A stretch of 64,000 nucleotides of DNA from COE1 sp949066965. GTDB taxonomy: Bacteria; Bacillota; Clostridia; Lachnospirales; Lachnospiraceae. The notes beneath the pieces are model-generated. The model saw nothing but the letters and a program-made list of their open reading frames with translations, did no database searches and was not told where the DNA came from. Shown piece by piece: positions 25,584 to 33,176 of this stretch. A program made the translations under genes and the position numbers. Within the stretch, counting starts at the first letter, position 1, and every line of letters starts with the position of its first letter. Location of the stretch: positions 1 to 64,000 of the forward strand of contig CARTDA010000006.1 of the NCBI GenBank assembly GCA_949066965.1, read 5' to 3'.

Positions 25584-26075
25584 CTAATCCAACCCATTCA
25601 GTTTTCTCATTGCTTTTACAAGCCCCCCTGCATTGATGATGTCAACCAGGTTCTGTGGCAATGATGTAATCGGGTACTGATTCCCATGATGTTCTATGGA
25701 CTCATTGATGGTGACAGTTATCTCATCACCTTCATTTACGTTGTCGCGCAGCCTGTCATTTTCTATTAACAAAAGTCCGTTATTAATAGAATTTCTAAAG
25801 AAAATTCGCGCAAAGGATTTTGCAATTACACACTTGATGCCAAGCGCTTTAATTATCTCTGGCGCCTGTTCCCTTGATGAGCCGCAGCCAAAATTTTTGC
25901 CTGCCACTATCATATCGCCCTCTCTTATCTGCCCTGCAAGCTCAGGGCGCAGCGGTGAAAACGCGTATGGCGCCATATCCTGTACTGTCTTTAATGCAAG
26001 GTACTCTGTCGGAATAATGATATCTGTGTCTATATCATCGCCCAGGACCCATATTTTTCCGGTGAATTTATCCAT
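25584..26075 (-). CDS. Isopropylmalate-isomerase-type dehydratase, small subunit 1
   Basis: A 163-residue swivelling-domain subunit. The family marks are DIDTDIIIP (12-20), GKNFGCGSSREQAP (about 58-71), and AKSFARIFFRNSINNGL with the substrate-contact Arg/Asn. It precedes its large subunit, as in many archaeal-type LeuD-LeuC pairs, and follows the second large subunit after 28 bp, so all four dehydratase genes are probably one transcript. A longer C-terminus than its paralogue (VKAMRKLNGLD) is the main difference. Confidence 0.88.
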   Translation of the reverse strand: MDKFTGKIWVLGDDIDTDIIIPTEYLALKTVQDMAPYAFSPLRPELAGQIREGDMIVAGKNFGCGSSREQAPEIIKALGIKCVIAKSFARIFFRNSINNGLLLIENDRLRDNVNEGDEITVTINESIEHHGNQYPITSLPQNLVDIINAGGLVKAMRKLNGLD

Positions 26076-26103
26076 AATTTATAACCTCTCCACATCTTTC
26101 ATT

Positions 26104-27351
26104 TTAAAGTACATCTGCTGTCGTTATTTCCCCTTTTATCGCTGATGCCGTCACGGTCGCCGCAGAGGCAAGGTATACGAAGGAATCCTTGTGTCCCGCG
26201 CGCCCCTTAAAATTGCGGGTTCCCGTGCTGATTAACGTCTCACCCTCGCCGATGACACCCTGACAGCTTCCCCAGCATACGCTGCAATTGGGGTTCATGA
26301 CAATCGCACCTGCTTCCATAAAAGTGTCGATAATGCCTTCCGCGAGCGCCTGTCTGTACACCTCTGCACTTGCCGGAACTACCAGAAACCTTACAAGGGG
26401 ATGCACTTTTTTACCCCTGATTATCTTGGCACCTACCCTTAAGTCCTCGATACGTCCGTTATTGCAGGAGCCGAGAAACGCCTCGTCAATATGCGTGCCC
26501 GCACATTCTTTTGCGTCTACCACGCTGTCCACAAAATGCGGTTTTGCCACGATCGGCTTGATGGTTGATAAGTCAATGTCGTAAACCTTTGTAAAGACGG
26601 CATCTTCGTCGCTTTTGAAGTTGTGCTTAGGCTCCCTGCCACGCGCTTTCAGATAATCAAGCGTAATCTCGTCCACCTCCATCAGCGCGGTCTTCGCGCC
26701 CGCCTCCACGCAGAGGTTGCAGATGCAGATTCTGTCGCTCATGTCCAGCGTCTTTAAGCCTTCCCCGCCAAACTCCATCGCCATGTAATTTGCACCGTTT
26801 GCGCCAATCATTCCGATAACAGAAAGGATGAAATCCCTTGCATACACGCCGTCATTTAATCTTCCTGTCAGGTTAAATTTCAGCGTTTCAGGCACCAGAA
26901 GCCACGATTTGCCTGTCACCATGGCGTAGAGATAGTCTGTACAGCCCACGCCTGTTCCAAACGCACCGACTGCGCCGTATGCGCACGTATGGCTGTCCGC
27001 ACCAAATATCAGCTCGCCGCTTGTGACGTGCTTCTCCATCATCACCTGATGACAGACACCCTCGCCCTCATAATATCGAATACCATGCTCTTTGGCAAAA
27101 TCACGCATTTTCTTATGTGATGCCGCTGTTTTTGCACTGTCGCATGGTACGTTATGGTCTACAATCCAGACCAGTTTATTTACATCCGCGATACGCGGAT
27201 TTTTCAGCTTGTTATACATGTCAATTGTGAGATGTGTCGTCCCGTCGTTGCTCATCAGGCGGTCGAGCTCCACGGTATGTATGTCACCCGGCTTTACAGA
27301 CGCCACGCCAGCCGCCGCCGCAATGATTTTTTCTGCCATTGTCATTCCCAT
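26104..27351 (-). CDS. Isopropylmalate-isomerase-type dehydratase, large subunit 2
   Basis: A 415-residue aconitase-superfamily large subunit, clearly paralogous to but diverged from the one at 24323. Cluster ligands are in GSCNNGR (Thr replaced by Asn relative to subunit 1) and NPNCSVCWG; the active-site segment reads ADSHTCAYG. The start MGMTMAEK has GGAGG 8 nt upstream; an upstream GTG overlaps that RBS and is rejected. Together with the small subunit at 27437 it forms a complete second enzyme. One of the two is likely LeuCD and the other a homologue for a different hydroxyacid (for example citramalate, homoaconitate or 2,3-dimethylmalate); sequence alone does not say which. Confidence 0.87.
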   Translation of the reverse strand: MGMTMAEKIIAAAAGVASVKPGDIHTVELDRLMSNDGTTHLTIDMYNKLKNPRIADVNKLVWIVDHNVPCDSAKTAASHKKMRDFAKEHGIRYYEGEGVCHQVMMEKHVTSGELIFGADSHTCAYGAVGAFGTGVGCTDYLYAMVTGKSWLLVPETLKFNLTGRLNDGVYARDFILSVIGMIGANGANYMAMEFGGEGLKTLDMSDRICICNLCVEAGAKTALMEVDEITLDYLKARGREPKHNFKSDEDAVFTKVYDIDLSTIKPIVAKPHFVDSVVDAKECAGTHIDEAFLGSCNNGRIEDLRVGAKIIRGKKVHPLVRFLVVPASAEVYRQALAEGIIDTFMEAGAIVMNPNCSVCWGSCQGVIGEGETLISTGTRNFKGRAGHKDSFVYLASAATVTASAIKGEITTADVL

Positions 27352-27436
27352 ATTCAAATCCTCCACTTATCTATACTTTTCTGCAGCCCATAAAAGTCAT
27401 ACTGGCGGTCGAAAAGACTGACCGCCCAGTATAATA

Positions 27437-27904
27437 TTATTCGTTTAATGACGCAATCAGCCCACCCTGGTCAAGGATTCCCTGCATGTACTCGGGCAGC
27501 TTCGTGCAGGCATATTCTTTTCCGTTTACACGTACTACGCCCTCCTGCATGGAAAGCTCCATCTCATCGCCCGCATTCACATTGTCGTGCAAATCCTTGC
27601 AGATAATCACCGGAAGCCCGATGTTGATTGAATTTCTATAAAAAATCCTGGCAAACGATTTTGCCACGACTGCCTGAACCCCAAGCGCCTTCAGCACACT
27701 CGGCGCCTGCTCCCTCGAAGAACCGCACCCGAAATTTTCCGACGCCACGACATAGTCCCCCGGCTGTACCTGCGAGGCAAAATCCGGGTCAAGCGACTCA
27801 AATGCATGCCCTTTCATCTCGTCAATTGTCGGAAATATAATATACTGTGACGCTATAATCTGGTCTGTGTCAACGTCCTGCTGAAATTTAAATATCTTTC
27901 CCAT
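27437..27904 (-). CDS. Isopropylmalate-isomerase-type dehydratase, small subunit 2
   Basis: A 155-residue small subunit starting MGKIFKFQQDVDTDQIIASQ, with ENFGCGSSREQAP and AKSFARIFYRNSINIGLP. The position equivalent to the substrate-selecting loop reads SQYIIFPTIDEMKG, unlike TEYLALKTVQDMAP in its paralogue, consistent with a different substrate. It is the first gene of the four-gene dehydratase cluster and follows a GGAAAGGACAAG leader. Confidence 0.87.
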   Translation of the reverse strand: MGKIFKFQQDVDTDQIIASQYIIFPTIDEMKGHAFESLDPDFASQVQPGDYVVASENFGCGSSREQAPSVLKALGVQAVVAKSFARIFYRNSINIGLPVIICKDLHDNVNAGDEMELSMQEGVVRVNGKEYACTKLPEYMQGILDQGGLIASLNE

Positions 27905-28082
27905 TTTATTATCTTGTCCTTTCCTGATTACATATGTTTTGCACTTTTATAGTGTAACAAATATATTCACAAAAAACTAGGATAATTTTTATCATACCCT
28001 GCTGTTTTTTTGTTTTTAGTGTGGTATAGTTATAATATAATAGACACTGCAAACAATATCAGGGTTTGGAAGGGAGTTAAAA

Positions 28083-28214
28083 ATGAAACGATTTTTAAAA
28101 CGCTGCGCAGCACAGATTTTAGTAATTGTTTTCTATGCTACTGGTATGGCATACCGAACCGGGAATCACGAAATCAATACGGTGAAACATTTGAAAAAAC
28201 GGGCAGACAGCTAG
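28083..28214 (+). CDS. 43-residue small ORF before the VOC gene
   Basis: A short frame with a strong RBS (GGAAGGGAG, 6 nt upstream) and a TATAAT element about 50 bp before it. The product is basic with one hydrophobic stretch (ILVIVFYATGMAY, residues 11-23), reminiscent of the first strand and phosphate loop of a flavodoxin, so it may be the stub of a lost flavodoxin-like gene. It ends 12 bp before the VOC gene, in the same direction. Function unknown. Confidence 0.4.
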   Translation: MKRFLKRCAAQILVIVFYATGMAYRTGNHEINTVKHLKKRADS

Positions 28215-28226
28215 GAGACAGGTAAT

Positions 28227-28610
28227 ATGAAAATAGAACATACAGCCCTATACGTAAACGATTTGGAAAATGCCAGAAATTTTTTCATAAAATATTTCGG
28301 CGCTGTATCCAATGATGGGTATCACAATGAAAAAACTGATTTTCGTTCTTATTTCCTGTCTTTTGACGATGGTGCACGATTGGAAATAATGAAAAAACCG
28401 CAAATGACCGACGGCACCAAGGAACTGGCACATACAGGTTACATCCACATGGCATTTTCTGTTGGAAGCATGGAAAACGTCGACAAACTGACACGACAGT
28501 TAAAAGCGGACGGCTACGAAGTGCTGAGCGGTCCGAGAACGACGGGCGATGGTTATTATGAGAGCTGCATCATCGGAATTGAAGGGAATCAAATAGAGAT
28601 TTCTATTTAA
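28227..28610 (+). CDS. VOC-family (glyoxalase/bleomycin-resistance fold) protein
   Basis: A 127-residue vicinal-oxygen-chelate protein made of two beta-alpha-beta-beta-beta modules. The start KIEHTALYVNDLENARNFF gives His4 as first metal ligand; GARLEIM supplies Glu near 53; TGYIHMAFSV supplies His near 74; the last strand GNQIEISI supplies a Glu at the end. All four usual ligand positions are therefore present, so a metal-dependent enzyme is plausible. Substrate unknown. It follows the 43-residue ORF closely and is followed after 25 bp by the CbiT-like gene. Confidence 0.88.
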   Translation: MKIEHTALYVNDLENARNFFIKYFGAVSNDGYHNEKTDFRSYFLSFDDGARLEIMKKPQMTDGTKELAHTGYIHMAFSVGSMENVDKLTRQLKADGYEVLSGPRTTGDGYYESCIIGIEGNQIEISI

Positions 28611-28635
28611 AAATATAATAAAGGAGCTTACGACT

Positions 28636-29544
28636 ATGGAAAAACAAATTTTCACAAATGATATCATCTTAAGCTGGCTTCAGTACTACTCACAGAACAC
28701 CCCGATTGATTTGGAGCATGTCAAAATCATTGACATCACCAAGAAAAACAAGAACGTCATCCCGACTGTCGAGGCGCACAAGACGACGCTCGTGTTTACA
28801 AACGCCGGAATCGAGGATATCTTTTACCGCCTGTGGAACGCGGGTCTCGGGGAATGTGAGGTATGGTACAATGAGGGTTCCGACCCGAGCGGGGAAATCC
28901 TGCACAATCAGGTAAAGGACATGATTAACCGTGGCATCAACGCCTCCGCCGGTATGCTTATCCTCAATCCCAATGCCAGAAATTCAACGCGCATCGGCCT
29001 GAGCAATGAAAAGCTGCAGCGCGGTTCGATTCAATATGTCGGAAGTGAAATCCGTTCGATTATCCTAAGCAAAATGATGGTCGACCCGCAGGATGATATC
29101 TGCGTCATCGGCGGGGAAAGCATCGCCATCGAAGCCGCCCTTATTGCCGCGGAAGGCTCAGTCATCGCGGTGGAATACAGCAGGGACGACCGCTCTACCC
29201 TGGAGGACAATGTGGCGCACTTTGACCTCCACAACATCAAGATTATAGACCATGTTGATGACAATACAATGGCGCAGTGCCCTGTCCCCTCCCTCGTATT
29301 TCTCGTTGCCTCGGCAAGCACGGAGCAGGAGCTTGAATGCCTGCTGAAATTAAACCCAAACATCAATGTCGTCATCTATACACTGGACTTTAAGGCTGCC
29401 GCCAGCCTGCCTGACACGCTTCACGACCTTGGCCTTGCTGACGTAGAGACCATACAGGTTTCCGTGACAAAGCTTCGCAGCAACAACACATTCAAGTCCG
29501 ACCCGGCGCCATGGATTATCACTGCGCGCAGCAGAGAAGATTAA
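28636..29544 (+). CDS. Orphan precorrin methylase-like protein (CbiE/CbiT remnant type)
   Basis: A 302-residue protein. Residues about 133-210 follow the CbiT (precorrin-6B C15 methylase) pattern: SEIRSIILSKMMV, then VIGGESIAIEAALIAAEG and VIAVEYSRDD. The SAM-binding glycine loop is altered (IGGES in place of IGAGSGS). Residues about 45-120 resemble the end of a CbiE domain (LVFTNAGIEDIFYRLWNAGL, MLILNPNA). A CobL-like fusion that lost its catalytic halves would look like this. No other cobalamin gene is in the window, so it may have a different role in SAM or nucleotide binding. GGAG precedes the ATG; a strong terminator starts at its stop. Confidence 0.6.
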   Translation: MEKQIFTNDIILSWLQYYSQNTPIDLEHVKIIDITKKNKNVIPTVEAHKTTLVFTNAGIEDIFYRLWNAGLGECEVWYNEGSDPSGEILHNQVKDMINRGINASAGMLILNPNARNSTRIGLSNEKLQRGSIQYVGSEIRSIILSKMMVDPQDDICVIGGESIAIEAALIAAEGSVIAVEYSRDDRSTLEDNVAHFDLHNIKIIDHVDDNTMAQCPVPSLVFLVASASTEQELECLLKLNPNINVVIYTLDFKAAASLPDTLHDLGLADVETIQVSVTKLRSNNTFKSDPAPWIITARSRED

Positions 29545-29568
29545 AAAAGGAGCTTCCGCTCCTTTTTT
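29543..29568. terminator. Bidirectional intrinsic terminator
   Basis: AAAAAAGGAGC, TTCC loop, GCTCCTTTTTT. It begins within the stop codon of the CbiT-like gene and serves the convergent smpB on the other strand. Confidence 0.92.
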
Positions 29569-29579
29569 AATCCCGTGAA

Positions 29580-30050
29580 TCAATATAAATTTTTGACTTT
29601 AAACTCGCGTTCTGTCTCCCGCCTTGCATCCTTCTTCGCGATATCTTCACGCTTATCATACAGTTTTTTACCCCGTGCAAGACCAATTTCAACTTTTGCC
29701 CTGCCATTTGAAAAATAAACCTGCAAAGGCACGAGTGTATATCCCTTTTCCTTTATCTTTCCCAAAAGCTTTTGAATCTCATGCTTATGCAGCAACAGCT
29801 TTTTCACGCGCAGGGGGTCTTTGTTAAAAATATTTCCCTTTTCATAGGGAGAAATGTGCATTCCATACACAAACACCTCGGCATCCTCAATCCGGATAAA
29901 CGCCTCCTTGATACTGCATTTTCCCATACGCAGCGACTTCACTTCCGTACCGTGAAGCGCGATGCCGCACTCATATTTCTCCTCAATGAAATAATCATGG
30001 TATGCCTTTTTATTGTTGGCTACCAGTTTCATTGCCTCACTTTTTGCCAT
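29580..30050 (-). CDS. smpB: SsrA-binding protein SmpB
   Basis: A 156-residue trans-translation factor that binds tmRNA and brings it to stalled ribosomes. The OB-fold is complete: NNKKAYHDYFIEEKYECGI, LHGTEVKSLR, and the tmRNA-binding HISPYEKGN (H-x-Y). The C-terminal tail KREDIAKKDARRETEREF, which becomes helical in the mRNA channel, is intact. The start MAKSEAMK is chosen as the family start; a longer frame overlaps rnr. It follows rnr after 19 bp, the common rnr-smpB operon linking RNase R to trans-translation. The ssrA RNA gene itself is not in the window. Confidence 0.96.
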   Translation of the reverse strand: MAKSEAMKLVANNKKAYHDYFIEEKYECGIALHGTEVKSLRMGKCSIKEAFIRIEDAEVFVYGMHISPYEKGNIFNKDPLRVKKLLLHKHEIQKLLGKIKEKGYTLVPLQVYFSNGRAKVEIGLARGKKLYDKREDIAKKDARRETEREFKVKNLY

Positions 30051-30069
30051 TGTTCCAACCAGCCTTTCC

Positions 30070-32214
30070 TTACCCTTCCTCGTCCATTTCCCAATCCTGG
30101 GGAATGACAAAGTCAATTGTCCTTAATATCTTATCTGTCGCGTTCACCCTGACTTTCAATGTCTGTCCGAGCTTATACCGGATATCCGTTGCCTGCCCCA
30201 CCATTTCGTAGGTTTCTTCATCATAATAAAAATAATCTCCCGGAAGCATGGACACGTGAATCATCCCCTCAATTGTGTTGGGCAGCTCCACATACACACC
30301 CCATGCCGTGATGGATGAAATGACTCCTTCAAAAATCTCGCCAACATGGTTCTCCATAAACTCAACCTTCTTGAGCTTATCTGTCTCGCGCTCCGCCTCG
30401 TCCGCGCGCCGCTCCATCTCCGAGGAATGTTTTGCCACCTCCGGAAGGATTTCATTGTAATGGTCAATGCGCTTCTCATTCAGCCGTCCGCGAATCTGCT
30501 CCTTGATAATGCGGTGTATCTGTAAATCCGGGTAACGCCTGATTGGCGATGTAAAATGGCAGTAGTACTGGCAGGCAAGTCCGAAATGCCCCGTACAGTC
30601 TATGGTATATTTTGCCTGCTTCATGCTCCGCAGTGTCAGTCTGCTAATCAGCGCTTCTTCCGGTGTGTCTTCTATCTTCGCGAGCAGTTTCTGCAGCTCC
30701 TTGGGATGAATCTCCTCCTGCCTGCTCTTGATGGAATACCCGAAATTCCGGATAAATGTTCCCAGCTTGTCTATTTTTTCAGGATCCGGGTTATCGTGTG
30801 TCCGGTAGACAAACGGCAGCTCCATCCAGTGAAAATGTTCTGCAACGGTCTCGTTTGCAATCAGCATGAAATCTTCTATAATTTTCGTCGCGACGTTTCT
30901 CTCATATGGCTTTATCTCTACCGGATGCCCCTGTTTGTCGAGAATTATCTTGCTCTCCGGAAAATCAAAATCAATCGAGCCCCTTTTTTTGCGCTTGTCC
31001 CGCAGAATTCCCGCAAGCTCTTTCATCAGCTCAAACATTGGGACAAGCTCTTCATACATTTTTATCTCTGTCTCATCCTTGTCCTCAAGAATCTTTCTGA
31101 CACTTGTATACGACATGCGCCTGTCCACTTTTATCACGGATTCCACAATCTCATGGCTTACGACCTCGCCCTTTTTGTCAATGGTCATCAGGCAGCTGAG
31201 TGCAAGCCGGTTCTCCCCCGCGTTCAGCGAACAGATGCCGTTGGAAAGCTTGTGCGGCAGCATCGGAATCACCCTGTCCACCAGGTAGACGCTGGTTCCT
31301 CGCTCCCTTGCCTCCCAGTCAAGCGCCGAATTCTCCTGCACATAATTCGTCACGTCCGCAATATGCACGCCAAGCAGATACTGCTCCCCCTCTTTTGCCA
31401 GGCTGACCGCATCGTCCAGATCCTTCGCGTCCTCGCCGTCGATTGTCACCATCTGCACATCGCGCAGGTCACGCCGTCCTGCCGTATCCGCCTCGGAAAC
31501 CTCATTCGAGACATTCTCCACCTGACGCATAATCTTTTCCGAAAATTCAACCGGAAGCTCATACCCTTTTACAATGGACATGATATCCACGCCCGGATCA
31601 TTGACATGCCCCAGAATCTCTGTAATCTTTCCTTCCGGTTTCCGGTTGTTTTTGCCATAATCCGTTATCTCGCAGACAACCTTATGACCGGACACCGCTC
31701 CCTTTGAGCGTTCTGACGGCACAAAAACATCCTCGCTGATTTTCGTGTTATCCGGAATGACAAAGCCAAAATTCTTGTTACTCTTGTCAAAGATGCCCAC
31801 AATCTGCTTCATTCCCCTGGCAATGATTTCAACGACCTGTGCCTCCTGGCGTCTGCCGTTCTTTCCTGACAGCAGCGCCACCTTTACAGTGTCTTTATGA
31901 AATGCGCCATTTACATAATTCTCCGGAACATACAAATCTTCTTCCCTGCCGTCAACCTCGACAAACCCGAAGCCCTTTGGATGACTGATAAACGTCCCGA
32001 TGAACTCCTTGTCTGTATGCTTTGCCTTGACAAACTTCCCCTTCTTGGTCAGTGACAGCTTCCCCTCTGCCAGCAGTTCATTCAAAATGCGGTTCAGCTC
32101 ACCCCTGTCCTCTTTGGATACCTGTAGCATAATCGCAAGCTCTTTCTCTTTCATTGGCACATAAAAATCAGCCGCCACCAAATCCATGATTACCTTTTTC
32201 CTCTTATCAGACAT
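30070..32214 (-). CDS. rnr: Ribonuclease R
   Basis: A 714-residue 3-prime to 5-prime exoribonuclease. It has an N-terminal winged helix (about 1-60), two cold-shock OB domains (about 65-225), the RNB catalytic domain with the Asp cluster in TIDGEDAKDLDDAVSL (near 258-273) and RYPDLQIHR, and a C-terminal S1 domain (about 630-705) with ITAWGVYVEL. A GGAGGG RBS 6 nt before the ATG sets the start; the longer frame is rejected. It degrades structured RNA and works with SmpB/tmRNA on defective mRNA, consistent with smpB following directly. Confidence 0.96.
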   Translation of the reverse strand: MSDKRKKVIMDLVAADFYVPMKEKELAIMLQVSKEDRGELNRILNELLAEGKLSLTKKGKFVKAKHTDKEFIGTFISHPKGFGFVEVDGREEDLYVPENYVNGAFHKDTVKVALLSGKNGRRQEAQVVEIIARGMKQIVGIFDKSNKNFGFVIPDNTKISEDVFVPSERSKGAVSGHKVVCEITDYGKNNRKPEGKITEILGHVNDPGVDIMSIVKGYELPVEFSEKIMRQVENVSNEVSEADTAGRRDLRDVQMVTIDGEDAKDLDDAVSLAKEGEQYLLGVHIADVTNYVQENSALDWEARERGTSVYLVDRVIPMLPHKLSNGICSLNAGENRLALSCLMTIDKKGEVVSHEIVESVIKVDRRMSYTSVRKILEDKDETEIKMYEELVPMFELMKELAGILRDKRKKRGSIDFDFPESKIILDKQGHPVEIKPYERNVATKIIEDFMLIANETVAEHFHWMELPFVYRTHDNPDPEKIDKLGTFIRNFGYSIKSRQEEIHPKELQKLLAKIEDTPEEALISRLTLRSMKQAKYTIDCTGHFGLACQYYCHFTSPIRRYPDLQIHRIIKEQIRGRLNEKRIDHYNEILPEVAKHSSEMERRADEAERETDKLKKVEFMENHVGEIFEGVISSITAWGVYVELPNTIEGMIHVSMLPGDYFYYDEETYEMVGQATDIRYKLGQTLKVRVNATDKILRTIDFVIPQDWEMDEEG

Positions 32215-32243
32215 TCTGATCCCTCCCTCTGTTTCCAAATTAC

Positions 32244-32271
32244 GAAAAAACACTCTTATTACAAGAGTGTT
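32244..32271 (-). terminator. Terminator between secG and rnr
   Basis: On the minus strand, AACACTCT and AGAGTGTT pair across 7 nt and are followed by TTTTTT. It would end or reduce read-through from secG into rnr. Confidence 0.85.
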
Positions 32272-32299
32272 CGTGGTTTTATCTTAAATATATAACAGT

Positions 32300-32542
32300 C
32301 TAAAAATTTATATTTAAAACAATAGCAAGCAACATAAATACAACGCCTAAAACTTTCGTAAACTTGACCAGCGCTCCTTCCATGGAGCGGCCTTTATTCT
32401 TGCCCCAATATGTCTCTGCTGCACCGCTGATAGCGCCAAGCCCGGCTGACTTACCCTCCTGCATTAAAACAATCACTGTAAATGCAATCGAAACCAATAT
32501 CAAAATAATAGTAAGAACGATTCTCAATACTGCCATCTTCAC
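32300..32542 (-). CDS. secG: Preprotein translocase subunit SecG
   Basis: An 80-residue membrane protein with two hydrophobic helices (about 5-28 and 57-78). The loop between carries the family motif MQEGKSAGLGAISG. It is part of the SecYEG channel. The upstream position relative to rnr-smpB is the usual clostridial order secG-rnr-smpB. AGGAGG lies ahead of its ATG. Confidence 0.95.
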   Translation of the reverse strand: MKMAVLRIVLTIILILVSIAFTVIVLMQEGKSAGLGAISGAAETYWGKNKGRSMEGALVKFTKVLGVVFMLLAIVLNINF

Positions 32543-32683
32543 ACCTCCTTATCGACGATCTGCAGACTTCATGTCCCAAAGCCCACTGATAAAGAACAGT
32601 TTATCATAAACAGGAATACATTTCAACTGTTTTTCTCAAGTTATTTTCAAAACATATATGGGTCATCGGCATATGTACATAAA

Positions 32684-32722
32684 AGGTGTAAAGCTTTGTC
32701 ATTATAACAAAACCTTACACCT
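32684..32722 (-). terminator. Terminator of the 46-residue ORF
   Basis: AGGTGTAA and TTACACCT pair, with an inner TTTGT/ACAAA stem; read on the minus strand it is followed by TTTTATG. A similar AAGGTGTAA hairpin lies at 37455-37497. Confidence 0.7.
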
Positions 32723-32739
32723 AACATTTCATTTGACCA

Positions 32740-32880
32740 TTAATCGTCTTCCAACATTGACTGGAAGATGTCCTTTAACGCGATAAGACTTTGATTTTCC
32801 GGTGATTCCTGCAAAGCTCTCTCCAACCAGCCTAAAGCAAGTCTTATAAACCCCTGAAACTGTTTGTTTGTCATCCCCAT
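32740..32880 (-). CDS. 46-residue conserved-looking small protein
   Basis: A compact helical protein starting MGMTNKQFQGFIRLALGWLE and ending QSMLEDD. Heptad-like spacing of Leu, Ile and Phe and an acidic end suggest a small helical hairpin. AAAGGGG lies 7 nt ahead of the ATG, and a terminator follows the stop, so it is a complete transcription unit. I recall similar short proteins starting MTNKQFQGFI in Firmicutes but know no function. The AT-rich 300 bp between it and the enolase terminator shows nothing else. Confidence 0.65.
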   Translation of the reverse strand: MGMTNKQFQGFIRLALGWLERALQESPENQSLIALKDIFQSMLEDD

Positions 32881-33142
32881 TACAAGCACCCCTTTCGTTT
32901 CCTTTCGCTCCATAAGCAGAATTTAAGTTATTAATTAAACAGCCATAAAACATGTTTTGGCATATTAGGGTATTGTTTTCACATCTCTTACAGCTGTTTT
33001 AACTAATATTTTGCTGCGCATTATATATATCGGTAAATTTTTGCAATTTATTATATTATTTCAAAAATTTATGTTAATTTTTTATTATAACCATGCCCGC
33101 ACATAAAAAGTCTGAAAATCATCCTAATTTTCTTCTCATTTC

Positions 33143-33172
33143 AAAAAAAGAGGCGTTAACCGCCCCTTTTTC
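33143..33172 (-). terminator. Terminator of eno
   Basis: On the minus strand, GGGGCGG, TTAA loop and CGCC pair and are followed by TCTTTTTTT. It starts about 5 bp after the enolase stop. Confidence 0.9.
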
Positions 33173-33176
33173 GAAA

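Noticed and set aside
30556..31707. Plus-strand frame of 383 codons antisense to rnr
   Set aside because: A shadow of the GC-biased third positions of RNase R; no RBS and Cys/His-rich nonsense-like composition.
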